Below are positions 53,836 through 64,000 of a DNA stretch of 64,000 nt, one piece after another. How positions within the stretch are numbered: position 1 is the stretch's first letter; the number at the start of each line of letters is the position of its first letter. The DNA is from Antedon mediterranea. Lineage: Eukaryota > Echinodermata > Crinoidea > Comatulida > Antedonidae. Location of the stretch: the NCBI RefSeq assembly GCF_964355755.1, contig NC_092675.1, positions 19,294,912 through 19,358,911 of the forward strand, in the 5' to 3' direction. Under the pieces are notes generated by a model. The model searched no databases. It was not told the origin of the DNA and saw nothing but the letters and a program-made list of their open reading frames with translations. The position numbers and the translations under genes are program-made.

Positions 53836-55774
53836 AGTTGAAAACATTCAAGTTTTGAACACAGTTTTGATAGGGGCTATAGTCTAGACCTACATCAAAT
53901 TAATATGTACGCATTAGCAAACAGTAAGTAATAAAATTAGCATTGGACCTCTTGACAAGTTTATTTGCTCCCTCCGGGCGGTTACCCTTCACGACGCATT
54001 AATTAATAATAATATTTAACTGTCACGAAGGCCGATTTTTTAACGGTCCTTTAAGTTTAATTCTGGTATGTACTGTATATAGTGAGATCAGGGAGTTATT
54101 CATTAATCTCTTGGGTTAAATTTTCTTTTCAGCTTAACTCTGACGACCGTGACTGTACTCGGGTGAGACTCGAACTCAAGAGTTGATCAGCCATTACTTT
54201 TGCAAAATAAGTAGTTTATTAGTGTAGTTTTAGTTTAAAAATAAGTTTTGCGTTGAGTAAAATTTTATGTTTTTAGTTCATAATCAAATATGAAAAATGT
54301 TTTAGTTTCAGTTTTTATTTTCCATTGTTTTTTTATTAAATTTTGTAATTTGTATGGACGCACCATCTACGCATGTGTGCCACTGTTAAAAAATTGTTGT
54401 TCCAAATAAATATTATTATTATACCGGTATCTCACGTTTTAATAACTCACGAATTCATACAAGAAAATAATTGTAATTGTAAAGTCGGTATGCTATAAAA
54501 TACTCTTATAATCTTGTCATGGTAAACAAAATGAGAATTAAATTACGATAATTAGACGGATGGATAAACCATGGACCAATAAAATTAATTATTACTAATT
54601 ATAGGTCCATGGATAAACGATTTTAAGCACACATTTAATTGGGCTCAGAGGTTGAAAATATAAATACCTAAGTAGCGAATGAATGTGTTAAAAATGTTAG
54701 TCCGGTCCACCAATTAAAAGCATTTTAGGTAGGCCTACGTTTTTTCAACCCTGATATGACTGTGGTGTATCAAGCCACCCTTGGGATCACCTCATTCAAC
54801 AAATAAGGTAATAGGCATATGTATTCTATTTTATTTATATATTTTTGATGACATTTTTTTATGACAGTTTTTATGTTTCTGATAGTCTACAGATTGAAAA
54901 TAAAAATAAAATAAATATATATGACAATAAATATTTAGCGTATGAACATAGTATGAACTGACTACTTTAAAAAGTATGAAACGTAAACGTCAATTTGCAC
55001 AAATTATTTAATGTATGTAGTTATTATCATTAATGTACGCCATTAGGGAATCGTGAGCTTCTTTGCATTTTTTCATAACTTGCTTTAACTTTCAACTAAT
55101 TATATACACTCTATCTAGTAAGTAGTTTTCTCATGTATAGATACGCAACGACTACGGGTAACATACCGTATAATATGATATATCCTTCAAAATGGCCGTA
55201 AAAACCTGAATTTCAGTTGGTTAAAAAAACACATGAAAAAATATTACTTCTATTCTGCTATAAAATCCACTTTTTTAAAATACTTTTGTGGTTAGGTTAA
55301 ACCTGATGTAAATATCTGGCGACTCTTCAAAAAATGAAAGCGGGAAAATAAACTGAAGTCGAATAACAACACCAAAAACGTAAATTTCAAGGCATGTAGG
55401 CCTAGGTCTAATGCTTCCTTTTACCCCACTCTTTTTACAACATTTGTGTACAAAAAAAAATAGGATTTGTTCACATAGGTAATTTGAAAAATAATTCATA
55501 ATCCTCAGACTAATTTAACTATGTAAAACATCAGATATTTTGGGTAAACGGAAATTTTCTAAAAATGTTTAAATTAAATTTAAAGGACGCTGGTCACATT
55601 CTGGTGGCGTAAATAAAGAGGATATGTTATATAATATTGTAAAAGTAGGTTTTAAGTATAAACTTCGGTGGAAATATAATTTATGTGTAAATCCATACTG
55701 AATAATATTATTAATCCATGGATGAGTATTTTAATAAGGATGCGTATATCTGCAAATCAGTAAATGACCTTTCT
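53836..55774. other. Noncoding sequence with a possible retroposon tail and a small hairpin
   Basis: 54155-54181 holds the complement of GAGTTCGAGTCTCACCC, a box-B-like word, but no box A could be placed. 54340-54413 ends in CCAAATAAATATTATTATTA, like a retroposon tail. 54571-54616 is a hairpin with arms GATAAACCATGGACC-like and GGTCCATGGATAAAC around an AT-rich loop. No exon was found. Confidence 0.3.
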
Positions 55775-55935
55775 AAAGCTCTGTCTGCACTATCAAACAA
55801 GTTGAACAAAATTGTGATGTGTCCAAATATGGTAGTGATATGCCCACATATGGTAGTGATATGACATCATCATGTCCATATATGGGCACATCACATATAT
55901 TGTCACATATTAAGTTGGTAGTGTAGGCCTAGACA
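55775..55935. mobile_element. MITE-like palindromic element
   Basis: It starts AAGCTCTGTCTGCACTATCA and ends AAGTTGGTAGTGTAGGCC, diverged inverted termini. Inside, ATATGGTAGTGATATG is present twice in a row. GTGATGTGTCCAAATATGG pairs with the later CCATATATGGGCACATCAC. It has no coding frame. The right terminus appears to have lost its last bases. Confidence 0.5.
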
Positions 55936-57812
55936 ATGCTTAATGAATGTCACTAATCCTGAATAAATATAAAAAATGTCATGCTTCTTCTAAGTTACCT
56001 GGTATATATAAGAATTATTTTAAACTACATTCCTTAATTTTTGCAGGATAAGTGTAATTTTATAGATAATCGATTTCGTTTTTCATACGATATGTCAAAT
56101 CGATGCAAAGTAGATAAGGCTTACTTTATGCGATACTAGACAATTTCAACAAAATTACATTATATATTCAGTTTATAACGCATTAATTAATTCTAAACAT
56201 TTTTGGATTATTAATCTTTTTTGAAAATTTAGAAAAATGGTAACTGAAGAGGGCGTTTTCATTCTTTACGAAAAGAACAAAAAGACACATGAAGTTTTAT
56301 TTCTTGAGATTTTTCTGTTACATTCCATTTTCAGAAGTCATGATTAATGTACACGTGACGCTTTAATTTTTCTTTTAGAACAAAAACAATTATTACACAA
56401 GCCTGGCACAATCAAGTTTTCCTGATTTATAATGTTTTACACGTTTCATACAAAAGTTGATAGAATATTACATTTTTATAAAACAAAAAACGTAAATAAC
56501 ATATAAATCACAAAAATTGAAAGAAATCCACTGAACATTTTTTAGTTGTATGTGATTTAACAGCATAAACTCTCTAACTGAACCTCAATTAAAATGTAAA
56601 TATATCTAGGTCCTTATCAATTATATTGTTTTTATAATACTCTGTGATTAAGTTATTGAATTGATCATCGTATTGCGTTTCATAGGAATAGCTGATTTAG
56701 TTCATGCGATGTAAACGACCCAATTCTATATACATTACCAGTGACTAAGGACTATTATTTTTTTTTTCAAATAGATCAAACTGCTTATAACTGATCGTTT
56801 ATGTTGGTGCTCATATTAATTATGTATCAATATTTGGTAATTTCCGAAAATTTGTTGAGGTGTTGATAACTGATTTGATTGTTATCTAATTAGTAAAAAT
56901 AATTCAGTATTTCTACATATTCAAAGAGCACAAGATACGAAACATTCTGAAGATGAATTTAAACCTTGTTTTCCCACTAGGCCACCTTAAAGACAAAGTG
57001 TTTTTACCGAGCTTTAAAGAGATCTTCAAAAAGACGAAGAAAGAAGAATTGATTTTCCGGGATTTTCCCCGTTTTCACATTTATCCGCTTCTTTACGTTT
57101 ACATTTACAAGGGTATATGCCTTAATAAAACGCTAAAGCAGCAGCGAATAACTAAGGTGTTGGAAGAATACGCAATATTATGTATCAAAATCATGTTTTT
57201 CGTCAGGCATATGATGCATTATGACACATTCCATCCTTTAAAGGTTTACCGCGACTTCAAAAGCCGAGCCAATTTACAAGGATAACGATGACGAGGGTTT
57301 TCAAAGGCGACAAGGGTTGCCACAAAGCCGTCGACAACTAACAGGATAAATGACACCAATTTATCAACAATCACTTACAATTAGAAAAGGAATATTCTCC
57401 GTAGGTACAAAATGTTTAAAGGTTTTACAAACAGAGCGATTTATCAATCTCAATGTTTGTAACAACCAACAGAGCAATGGCAAGAGAGGTATATTATCGA
57501 TCCAAATCCGCTCATTTTCCAAAACAAAAGTCACAGCCTGTAGGTACATATCTATTAGTGGCTCAAATCTCTGTAAGTCGGCTCTATAACTTAGGCTCTG
57601 CGTATTCATGTCATTTTCCCTTGTGGTACTGGGTTGAATTGATCTAGGCCTAGGTTGTACGGTATATCGTGTTGTTTTAACCCAAGTTGACGTTATTTAG
57701 GGCGAAGATTAGTAATCAGATTTCATATAATTTCTAAGCTTGAGTCGAGTAATCAATAACTTGGTATCAGCAGCAACGGGAATAAACTGTACAAACTATA
57801 TCGTCTGCAACT
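55936..57812. other. Noncoding sequence with open frames of unknown status
   Basis: 56953-57285 (plus) is open for 110 codons with a Lys- and Phe-rich composition. 57350-57647 is open in several frames on both strands. None shows a domain, signal peptide or splice context that I can defend, so I do not call them genes. Confidence 0.3.
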
Positions 57813-58413
57813 TTAAAGCTCAGGTACAGGCATGAATTTTAAATATAATATCTGGTTAATTGTACATAAATCAAGTATTTGTAAAAGGAATCAAGGCGAA
57901 AAAACATAAATTTCCCTTAAAATGGTCAAATTCAAAATTTGGCAAAATTCTGCTATAAAAACCAGGAAGACCTTTTTTCAGTGTTTAGGTAGTTAACCTA
58001 ATGTAATAACATGTCTAGTGACTCCCTAGAAGGTGAAAAAAGATGGTGGATATACGGTGGATAAATTTTTGCTATAGCATGAAAATAAAAATCTGAAGTT
58101 GATTAAAAATACCAGAAATGTAATATTCAAATTATATTACCTATATTTAGTCATCTGATAACATTTTTTACCACACCGTTTGTTTTTCATAGCTTTTTAA
58201 AATGCCTCTCTATTTACAAAATTTGTGTACAAAAGAATAGAGATTTTACTGTGTAATTTGAACTATCCCCCCACTGATAAGAAAGTGCTTGTTTTCTACA
58301 AGCTCGTGTAACACAAATAAAATCCCAAAAATTATGAAACATAGGGGAAACTTGATCGATAATTATTGGAATGTATGATCAATAGAAATTTTTTGCCCGC
58401 ACCTGGCCTTTAA
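57813..58413 (+). mobile_element. TTAA-bounded non-autonomous DNA transposon, copy 2
   Basis: The 601 bp are bounded by TTAA (57813-57816, 58410-58413) with the same imperfect inverted ends as copy 1 at 11776-12430. The two copies are colinear and largely identical from AGCTCAGGTACAGGC to GCCCGCACCTGGCC. This copy lacks the ~50-base palindrome-forming insertion. High identity between two copies 46 kb apart suggests fairly recent activity. It carries no transposase. Confidence 0.6.
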
Positions 58414-59892
58414 GACCCAATGGAAAAAAATCGGGAATTCCTGTAATTCATGTTTCTCGAAAGCATTATAATGGTTTCTGAATTATGTATATCCTTGAAC
58501 ATATTATGGTATCGCATTGTTATTATTCTTTTATACTGTACAACAATTTGCTACTATTGAGCTGCTTTTAAATAAATAATAAAGTAAATAATAATAGTAG
58601 GCCTATAAAATAATAAGACCAGTGATAAATTACGCAATGCCTAATATTCTATATGATGAGTTAATAATAATGATAATTAACTACAGGTAGCCACGGTAAC
58701 AACATAATCTTGGAGTGTAATTAAAAATACGGTCATAAAAAGTATAAAGTATGACATTCATCATGCAGCGCCCTCTATGTAATAATTGACTTAAAATTTG
58801 TATGCAAAATAATACTACTAGTAGTAGTAGAGTAGTACTATTATATACCATAGGCCTAATGTAATCGTATATAGCATATACTGATATTAAAAATGTTGTA
58901 TATGTATTATTAAAAAAGAATTATAACTATTGTATATATAAATGTAATTAGGGTAGCGACTTTATATCAAATAGGCCTACTAAACACCAACATGTGGTTC
59001 TACACATTAAAGCATTAGCATCAAGTAATTTATTATTCTTATTTAAACCATAATGCTACATAATCTAGTACAACTATACCCTGTAGGTATAAGACAAGGT
59101 CATACCACTACAAAATATTAACACTTATGATCGGGAATGCATCACATCGATTCAATTTGTACAAAATATTTCTTTCATCTTCAAATCAGTATGCATTATT
59201 TTCTATGGAATCCTTACGCAGCCATTAACCGAAATTGATGTGATATTGTAACCGATATATAATAAGCATAAAAATATAAATTGGATATGGGTATCAAAAT
59301 ACTTGCATGTGTACATACTATACAGCCCACGGATGAAAGGCAAGGTGCGTGAATAAATTCAAAATAAACACATTGACTGAATATAACATAATTCCATCAT
59401 TACCATAAAGCAATTATTTTTTATCAGGGTAATAAGGTGTGTTTGACAGTCACTCTTTAAATTCAATAATTACGTTTGAAAGTCACGCTTTAGATAATTA
59501 CGTTGGTATTCTGAGAGACAATTTCAGTGAATGTTAAAACAAATATCACACTTCTACTTCTGCAATAATACACTAGTAATTTTTCGCCGATTCAGAAAGC
59601 TAATTTGTAGCGACTGACTCCATTCTGTGCGCTTATTAATGTTAAGAATATAAAAAGATATGCCTTTACAGATTTAGTCGGATGAAAATAGACGTGCTAA
59701 TATCGAAATAAACTATAACCTAACCCTTAACATAATACATGATACAAATGCTGTATTGCTAAATATTTCTATGATACTGGGAAATGTTATATTATGTGGA
59801 GATAGGGCACTGAGAATCGGGTATGGTAATGATATATAATTGCGTTATTAATTAATTTGTCAAAGTTTTCAAACCATTATTATGTGTTGGTA
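58414..59892. other. Noncoding sequence, including the presumed 3' UTR of the ankyrin-cGLR gene
   Basis: No exon was recognised. A (TAG)n-like run ACTAGTAGTAGTAGAG lies at 58816-58831. On the minus strand no AATAAA occurs close to the cGLR stop; one minus-strand AATAAA candidate is near 59033-59028, which would give a 3' UTR of about 0.86 kb. That assignment is weak. Confidence 0.3.
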
Positions 59893-62264
59893 TTAAATCT
59901 GGACCAAGGCTCTAATCATCTTACAGTGTACTCTTAGGTAAGTTAGACCTGGATAAGGAAAGCCTTTCTGATGAGATAGTGTTATCACTTTGTCTAAGAC
60001 ATTATGACGGGAGTTAAAGAATACAGGCAAATTCTCTTTACAAGCGGCTTCCTCCAATTCAGTAAAAATTCTTTCAACCCAAAGTGCAATATCTTCGATT
60101 TTTGAAGAGATGTCTGATGGCGTAAACCGGTTCTTGCTTAAACTCAACTTTGAACAGGAACTCTGAGAAATCAACTGTGACACATCAGAAACTTCAAATA
60201 TTCGGCATGCTGATGGCGTATCCATTGAGCATTGTGGTTGGCACAGAGAGCTTATAGGTCTGCTTACATTGTTATGCTGCTGTTGGTCAACAGCATCGAA
60301 AGATTTAGTCTGGGGTGAACAAGGATGCTTGACGTGATCATCCAAATTTTGAGACTTCTCATTTGACTCACGCTGCCTCTGATATTTCCTATGAGCTTCA
60401 AAGAGTGCCACTTTTATCATGTAGCTGGATATGTCCTTGCGACCTTCATAATAATCAAACTCTGGATGTATACCTTTATTTGCAACTGTTCTAATTTCTG
60501 GAATAAATTTTACCAATGCTTTAGACAGAACATAGGCCACGCGCAATGTTTCAGGGAGTGACTTCATTACTTTCACTTCCATAGCGCAAACGGAAATGTG
60601 GAAAGCAGTTTGTCCAATATCAACCTCCTTTCTAACACACACCCTACCTTCCTCTCTGGATTCTTCGTCAAGTTCTCTCAAATCGTCTTTTGTTAGACTT
60701 CCGTCACTTGGAAGGTCATAGTCAATATCGGATTCATTTTCAGAATCGCTGAATTCAATATCGTGGACGTGGGATTTCATGTAAAATGTGCTACAGTTCT
60801 TTGCAGGTACAATCTCTTCGTTGGTTTTCATAATCGGCAATTCATTTTCATCATCCGTATAATCAAATGTTTCGGCCTTTGATTTAAGAATTAAAAGCGT
60901 ATGATTAATATTTGATGAATCATACTTTGATACTCGTTGTTTAACACTGTCGTTCAACACAATAGCTGGTACGATGTCTATAGTAACTCTTACACTTTTA
61001 TAGTGCTCACCACACCATATGACGTCAAACATGCATATATCCCCCTCGTTTGCTGCACGGTCGATCATTTCAAAACCACCAAGAGACGATACGCATTCTC
61101 CAGGATAAATATTAGTACATTCATCAGAGTTCCACAGTTTAGTAATTGACATTGCTCTGTTAAATTTTCTGATAAACGGTTTGAGGATTGTCGTTCGGTT
61201 AAGAAACCCGTCGCTGATATATTCCTTATAGATACCAGGTTCGATTGTTGTAACTTTCAACTTAATAAACTGATCGTCTGCATCCTGCTCGGGTATAATA
61301 TTGTCAGTGAAATTTTCAAGGTGAACTATGATGTCCTTTTCGTCGGGCATGCCTTGCTTGGTACCCTCCGCACTGCTTCCAGCAAGATAAGGGCGGAATG
61401 CAAATTCAGGATTATTTTTGCTGATTTCATCTGAAACTCTAAAATAGTTCACAAAGCTTACTTTGAAAGAAAAAACATTTATCAGTAATTATATATGAAT
61501 ATCGTTTTCTTTATTATTATTGAATTACATTTCTTACAAACCTACCTGTTGAGGAAAGAAAATATTTGATAGTTTTGTTGTCGCTCTTCTTCATCATATT
61601 GGATGATTCCCGTACCACGTGTACATAATAATTGACATAGACGTTCTCTGTTCGCCTGTCTATCACCTGCTACATTTTCAATCCAGTTTGTAATCTTGGA
61701 TCTTCTGATGTCTCGAGTAGAAGAAATAATATTATGAACACAGTCTATATAATTAACCAAGGAGGCATCAGTCAATGGTTCAAGAATTTTGACCAGGTCG
61801 TCCGCTTCCACCCAACGCGCAAGACATAATGGAGTAGACCCATACATATCTGTAATGTTTGGAGAAGCACCAAAGCAGAGGAGGTTTTCAAGTATATTGG
61901 AATCTGTTAACATCATTTGCTTCCAATAAGTGACAACCCAGTGAAGGGGAGTCCGTCCCAATTCATCACGAGCATTAGGATCGGCTCCAAGATGAAGGAG
62001 AATGAATACTTCATTTATTGAGCTGTCAAAGCTGTCAAAATAGTTACGTGATGCAGCCCAATGCAACAGGGTTTCCCCCTTGCCAAACGTCTCATTGATA
62101 CTATCAACAGAGGCTGCAGCATATAGTGTAGCTTTATGTTTTTCATAAGCATCGCCAATTACGGGTCGTAACGTATCTATGTAATGTTGGAGTTTAGTAT
62201 TACTAGAACATGCAACGCTCCAGTCTGCCTCATCTACCGCTTGTATCAATGGATATGTATTCAT
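59893..62264 (-). CDS. Ankyrin-repeat / Mab-21-type nucleotidyltransferase fusion (cGAS-like receptor, cGLR), 760 aa, two coding exons
   Basis: Seen: exon 62264-61546 (719 bp) joins exon 61456-59893 (1,564 bp) in frame. Residues 1-62 are a unique N-terminus. About 63-165 hold three ankyrin repeats (GETLLHWAA at 63, GRTPLHWVV at 103, GSTPLCLAR at 142, linked by GADPN and GASPN turns). 166-240 is a helical linker. Then comes a Mab-21 nucleotidyltransferase: G266-S267, E279 and D281 in PDEKDIIVHL, and third acidic residue D400 in VTIDIVPAI. The S-to-E and E-x-D spacing equals that of human cGAS (S213, E225, D227). An acidic insert spans 440-511. The C-terminal lobe shows LRVAYVLSKALVKF (544), SSYMIKVALFE (583) and ENLPVFFNSRHNVLD (713). 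Start: ATG 62264 follows in-frame TAA 62294-62292. Stop TAA is at 59895-59893. Known: Mab-21/cGLR enzymes make cyclic dinucleotides on ligand binding. Inferred: cytosolic immune sensor; ligand and product unknown. No cGAS-like zinc ribbon is visible. Confidence 0.88.
61457..61545 (-). other. 89-bp phase-2 intron joining ankyrin and nucleotidyltransferase exons
   Basis: On the minus strand the exon ends AACAG and the intron opens GTAGGT at 61545. It closes with a pyrimidine run (about 61476-61465) and then TTTCAAAGTAAG, with the used AG at 61458-61457. CTGAT near 61485-61481 sits about 25 nt upstream and could hold the branch point. Exon 1 leaves two bases (AG) and exon 2 supplies C, giving Ser240, so the sequence reads FLN-S-FVNYF. 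The nearer AG at 61462-61461 would put exon 2 out of frame and hit a stop within a few codons. If the intron is retained, the TAG inside the donor stops translation after Arg240. Confidence 0.8.
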
Positions 62265-63592
62265 GTTAATAACATAAATCCAAAGGCAAATTACTGAAAA
62301 AATGACAATGCTGTGGGTATCAGTGGCTAGATCTCAATGGAGATACATTCAGGCAACACTAGCCCTTCATCAGTGCAAGTGCTAATGTTAATAACATGAA
62401 ATATATTGATCTGATCTGTTTATCCAAAGTTCTTGTTTTAAATGTGTGGAGTAAACGTGTAGTAAGTTCAGACTTCAACAACGAATACAACGTAAGGGCA
62501 TACAGTTAGCCTGTTACAAGCATACCACCATAAACATTTCCACCGGTCACAGCAATGTTACGTATTTATACCATTATACATTATACCAACATACAAACAT
62601 GAGTAACTGGCACCATCAAAGTCGCAATGTATGTTGTGAGCATTCGGAAAAGATGACATTTCTCGTCCCATTTATCATAATAGAAAGAATATTCTAGTCA
62701 GCCATCACCTGGAAGACAACACTCTTGCTTCAGTGGATCTTTTAGATTATCCCCATTGGGTCATCAACGTTATATGCCTACATACAACTATCGCATTGAT
62801 TGCTAGGCCTAACTGTAAATACAAATGTAACTTACTGAAAACACTCCAACAACCGTTGGCAACTGTGGAGGGTCTCAATTGAGATAAACAGAAGATAATA
62901 GATACACATCTAAATTAAAACGTAGACAGCCAAACCAACATACAGGACTATATGCTGTAATATCTACCATGCTTGAATGAATATTGTGTATCTGTAACAC
63001 ATTAAACAGAGTTGATTGGAATAAATAGAATAACCATTCAGACATGGCAAACAATAGTACTAGTCATACTGTTTGCTTACCAATCATAAAAATATAATAC
63101 CATTATCATGATAAAGGATTTTAAATATCTGTAGCCTACACGGGAATTTACCACTTGCTTATTTAGAACCCTAAAAGGGACATACCTGTGACCCAACAAA
63201 ATGTCCCCTGAATGTTAAAAATATATATTGCTCGGGTAAGTGTCCCCTTATTATTGGTGTCACCTGAAAGGATAGGTTCAACTACATTGTATATGTTTTT
63301 TTTAAAGTGAGATCAGTTTAAATGAAAAATCTGGTCAAACTATCTACATCATTTGAGAATATATTACTTCCGATTAACTATAGTTTCATTACTTCACTAC
63401 TACATCATATACCTCATTTGTACACTGTCCATCATTAGTGTAATTAAACGGATAATGTCATCAAGGTTACCAATTCAACATTGATAGCGTACGATTCTCC
63501 ATCCTAGTATTCCACACAACTTTCATAATTTATTTCGGTAGCAATTTCTTGGATGGACAAGGCAGACCGACTATCGCCAAAGAAATTATGTC
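62265..63592. promoter_or_regulatory. Shared upstream region between the ankyrin-cGLR gene and a divergent candidate exon
   Basis: About 1.33 kb separates the two ATGs. On the minus strand an acceptor-like CATTTTTTCAG ends at 62295, just before the in-frame stop and the cGLR ATG. A consensus donor TCA-GTAAGT opens at 62835. Together they suggest a 5' UTR intron of about 540 bp (62835-62295) with a leader exon above 62836. No clear TATA box was seen for either gene. The rest is AT-rich sequence without open frames. The splice-site pairing is inference. Confidence 0.35.
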
Positions 63593-63676
63593 ATGGCAGC
63601 TGAAGACGGTTTGAACGGCGTGTGTTTGCAGGATGATGAGGAGAAGGCATTCATCGTATTTCTTCGAACGCAGCTG
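63593..63676 (+). CDS. Candidate first coding exon of an unidentified gene leaving the window
   Basis: ATG 63593-63595 opens 28 codons with coding-like, locally GC-richer composition. They begin MAAEDGLNGVCLQDDEE and end FLRTQL, and the next base is a donor (CTG-GTAGGC at 63677), phase 0. If unspliced, the frame stays open only about 15 codons more to TGA. The ATGs at 63553 and 63588 lie in frames that stop within 17 codons. I do not recognise the protein; 28 residues are too few for a domain call. It points away from the ankyrin-cGLR, so the pair could share a bidirectional promoter. The downstream exon would have to lie beyond 64,000. Confidence 0.35.
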
Positions 63677-64000
63677 GTAGGCCTACTTAGACGGAAGACT
63701 AAACGAATAAAGTTAACTAAATGATAAATTAGTGGTCATTTTATTTACGTCGATGTGAGGGGAGAGAAAGTGAGAGGGTGGTGCTCTTACCCTGGTAAAT
63801 ATTGTTCTTCATACTGTAGTGTTATAATTCGTTTTGATCAATAATTATCGCCTTTGAAAAAATAAAAATGTGTGGAGTAATAATCTCAATCTTTTACGAT
63901 ATCAAAGACTGATACACTAACAGTAACACAGTGGTACAGAGGTAATTGGGGTGAAATAAAAAAACTACGACTAGCTACATAATATGAGTGTATAATTTCA
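63677..64000. other. Window edge, noncoding or intronic
   Basis: AT-rich sequence after the candidate donor. I see no acceptor-flanked coding stretch. If the preceding exon is real this is the start of its first intron. Confidence 0.3.

Noticed and set aside
54150-54185. Minus-strand tRNA-derived SINE from GAGTTCGAGTCTC
   Set aside because: Only box B is present; no convincing box A and no second copy in the window.
56953-57285. 110-codon plus-strand frame
   Set aside because: Low-complexity Lys/Phe/Ile composition as expected from AT-rich DNA; no family signature or splice context.
57364-57609. 81-codon minus frame overlapping two plus frames
   Set aside because: Overlapping open frames on both strands without any recognisable motif suggest chance or decayed transposon sequence.
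61450-61452. GTG as translation start of a separate 519-residue nucleotidyltransferase
   Set aside because: The frame runs upstream into a proper acceptor and joins the ankyrin exon in phase. GTG initiation is not expected in an animal gene.
61461-61462. Upstream AG (TTTCAAAG) as the acceptor of the cGLR intron
   Set aside because: It would shift the frame and reach a TAG within about eight codons. The next AG, four bases on, keeps the frame open.
63588-63590. ATG at 63588 (or 63553) as the start of the right-edge exon
   Set aside because: Both frames meet a stop within 17 codons; only the ATG at 63593 runs through to the donor.

Overview
The window is eukaryotic, gene-poor and roughly two-thirds A+T by eye. 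It has spliced coding sequence, a tRNA-derived SINE, LINE-like tails, MITE-like fold-backs, a minisatellite and long stretches without open frames. There are no operons, Shine-Dalgarno sites or CRISPR arrays. Abundant TAGGCCTA and TACTGTA words and a Mab-21/cGAS-like receptor fused to ankyrin repeats suggest a marine invertebrate, perhaps an echinoderm. That placement is inference from word usage and is low confidence.

Layout. 1-43.3 kb holds no confident exon on either strand. It contains dispersed and local repeats: a fold-back at 3.6-3.9 kb, a TTAA-bounded element at 11.8-12.4 kb, local duplications at 12.8, 15.4 and 19.5 kb, a long inverted repeat at 25.7 kb, a retroposon with a 17-bp target duplication at 32.0-32.2 kb, and a 51-57-bp minisatellite at 36.5-37.8 kb. 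At 43.3-43.6 kb a minus-strand TATA box, 5' UTR, ATG, 20-residue signal peptide and consensus splice donor mark the first exon of a secreted or membrane protein. Its later exons would lie to the left and I could not find them. A second TATA box points the other way about 190 bp off. 44-59 kb is noncoding, with a SINE, a MITE, a second TTAA element and a strong local excess of TAGGCCTA.

The main gene is on the minus strand at 59,893-62,264. Two open frames, ankyrin repeats and a Mab-21-type nucleotidyltransferase, join in frame across an 89-bp phase-2 intron into one 760-residue protein. The catalytic positions (GS, E..D, D) and the Mab-21 C-terminal helical lobe are present, so it reads as an ankyrin-cGLR: a candidate nucleic-acid or pathogen sensor making a nucleotide second messenger. 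About 1.3 kb upstream and divergent, a short plus-strand first exon (63,593-63,676) may begin another gene that leaves the window.
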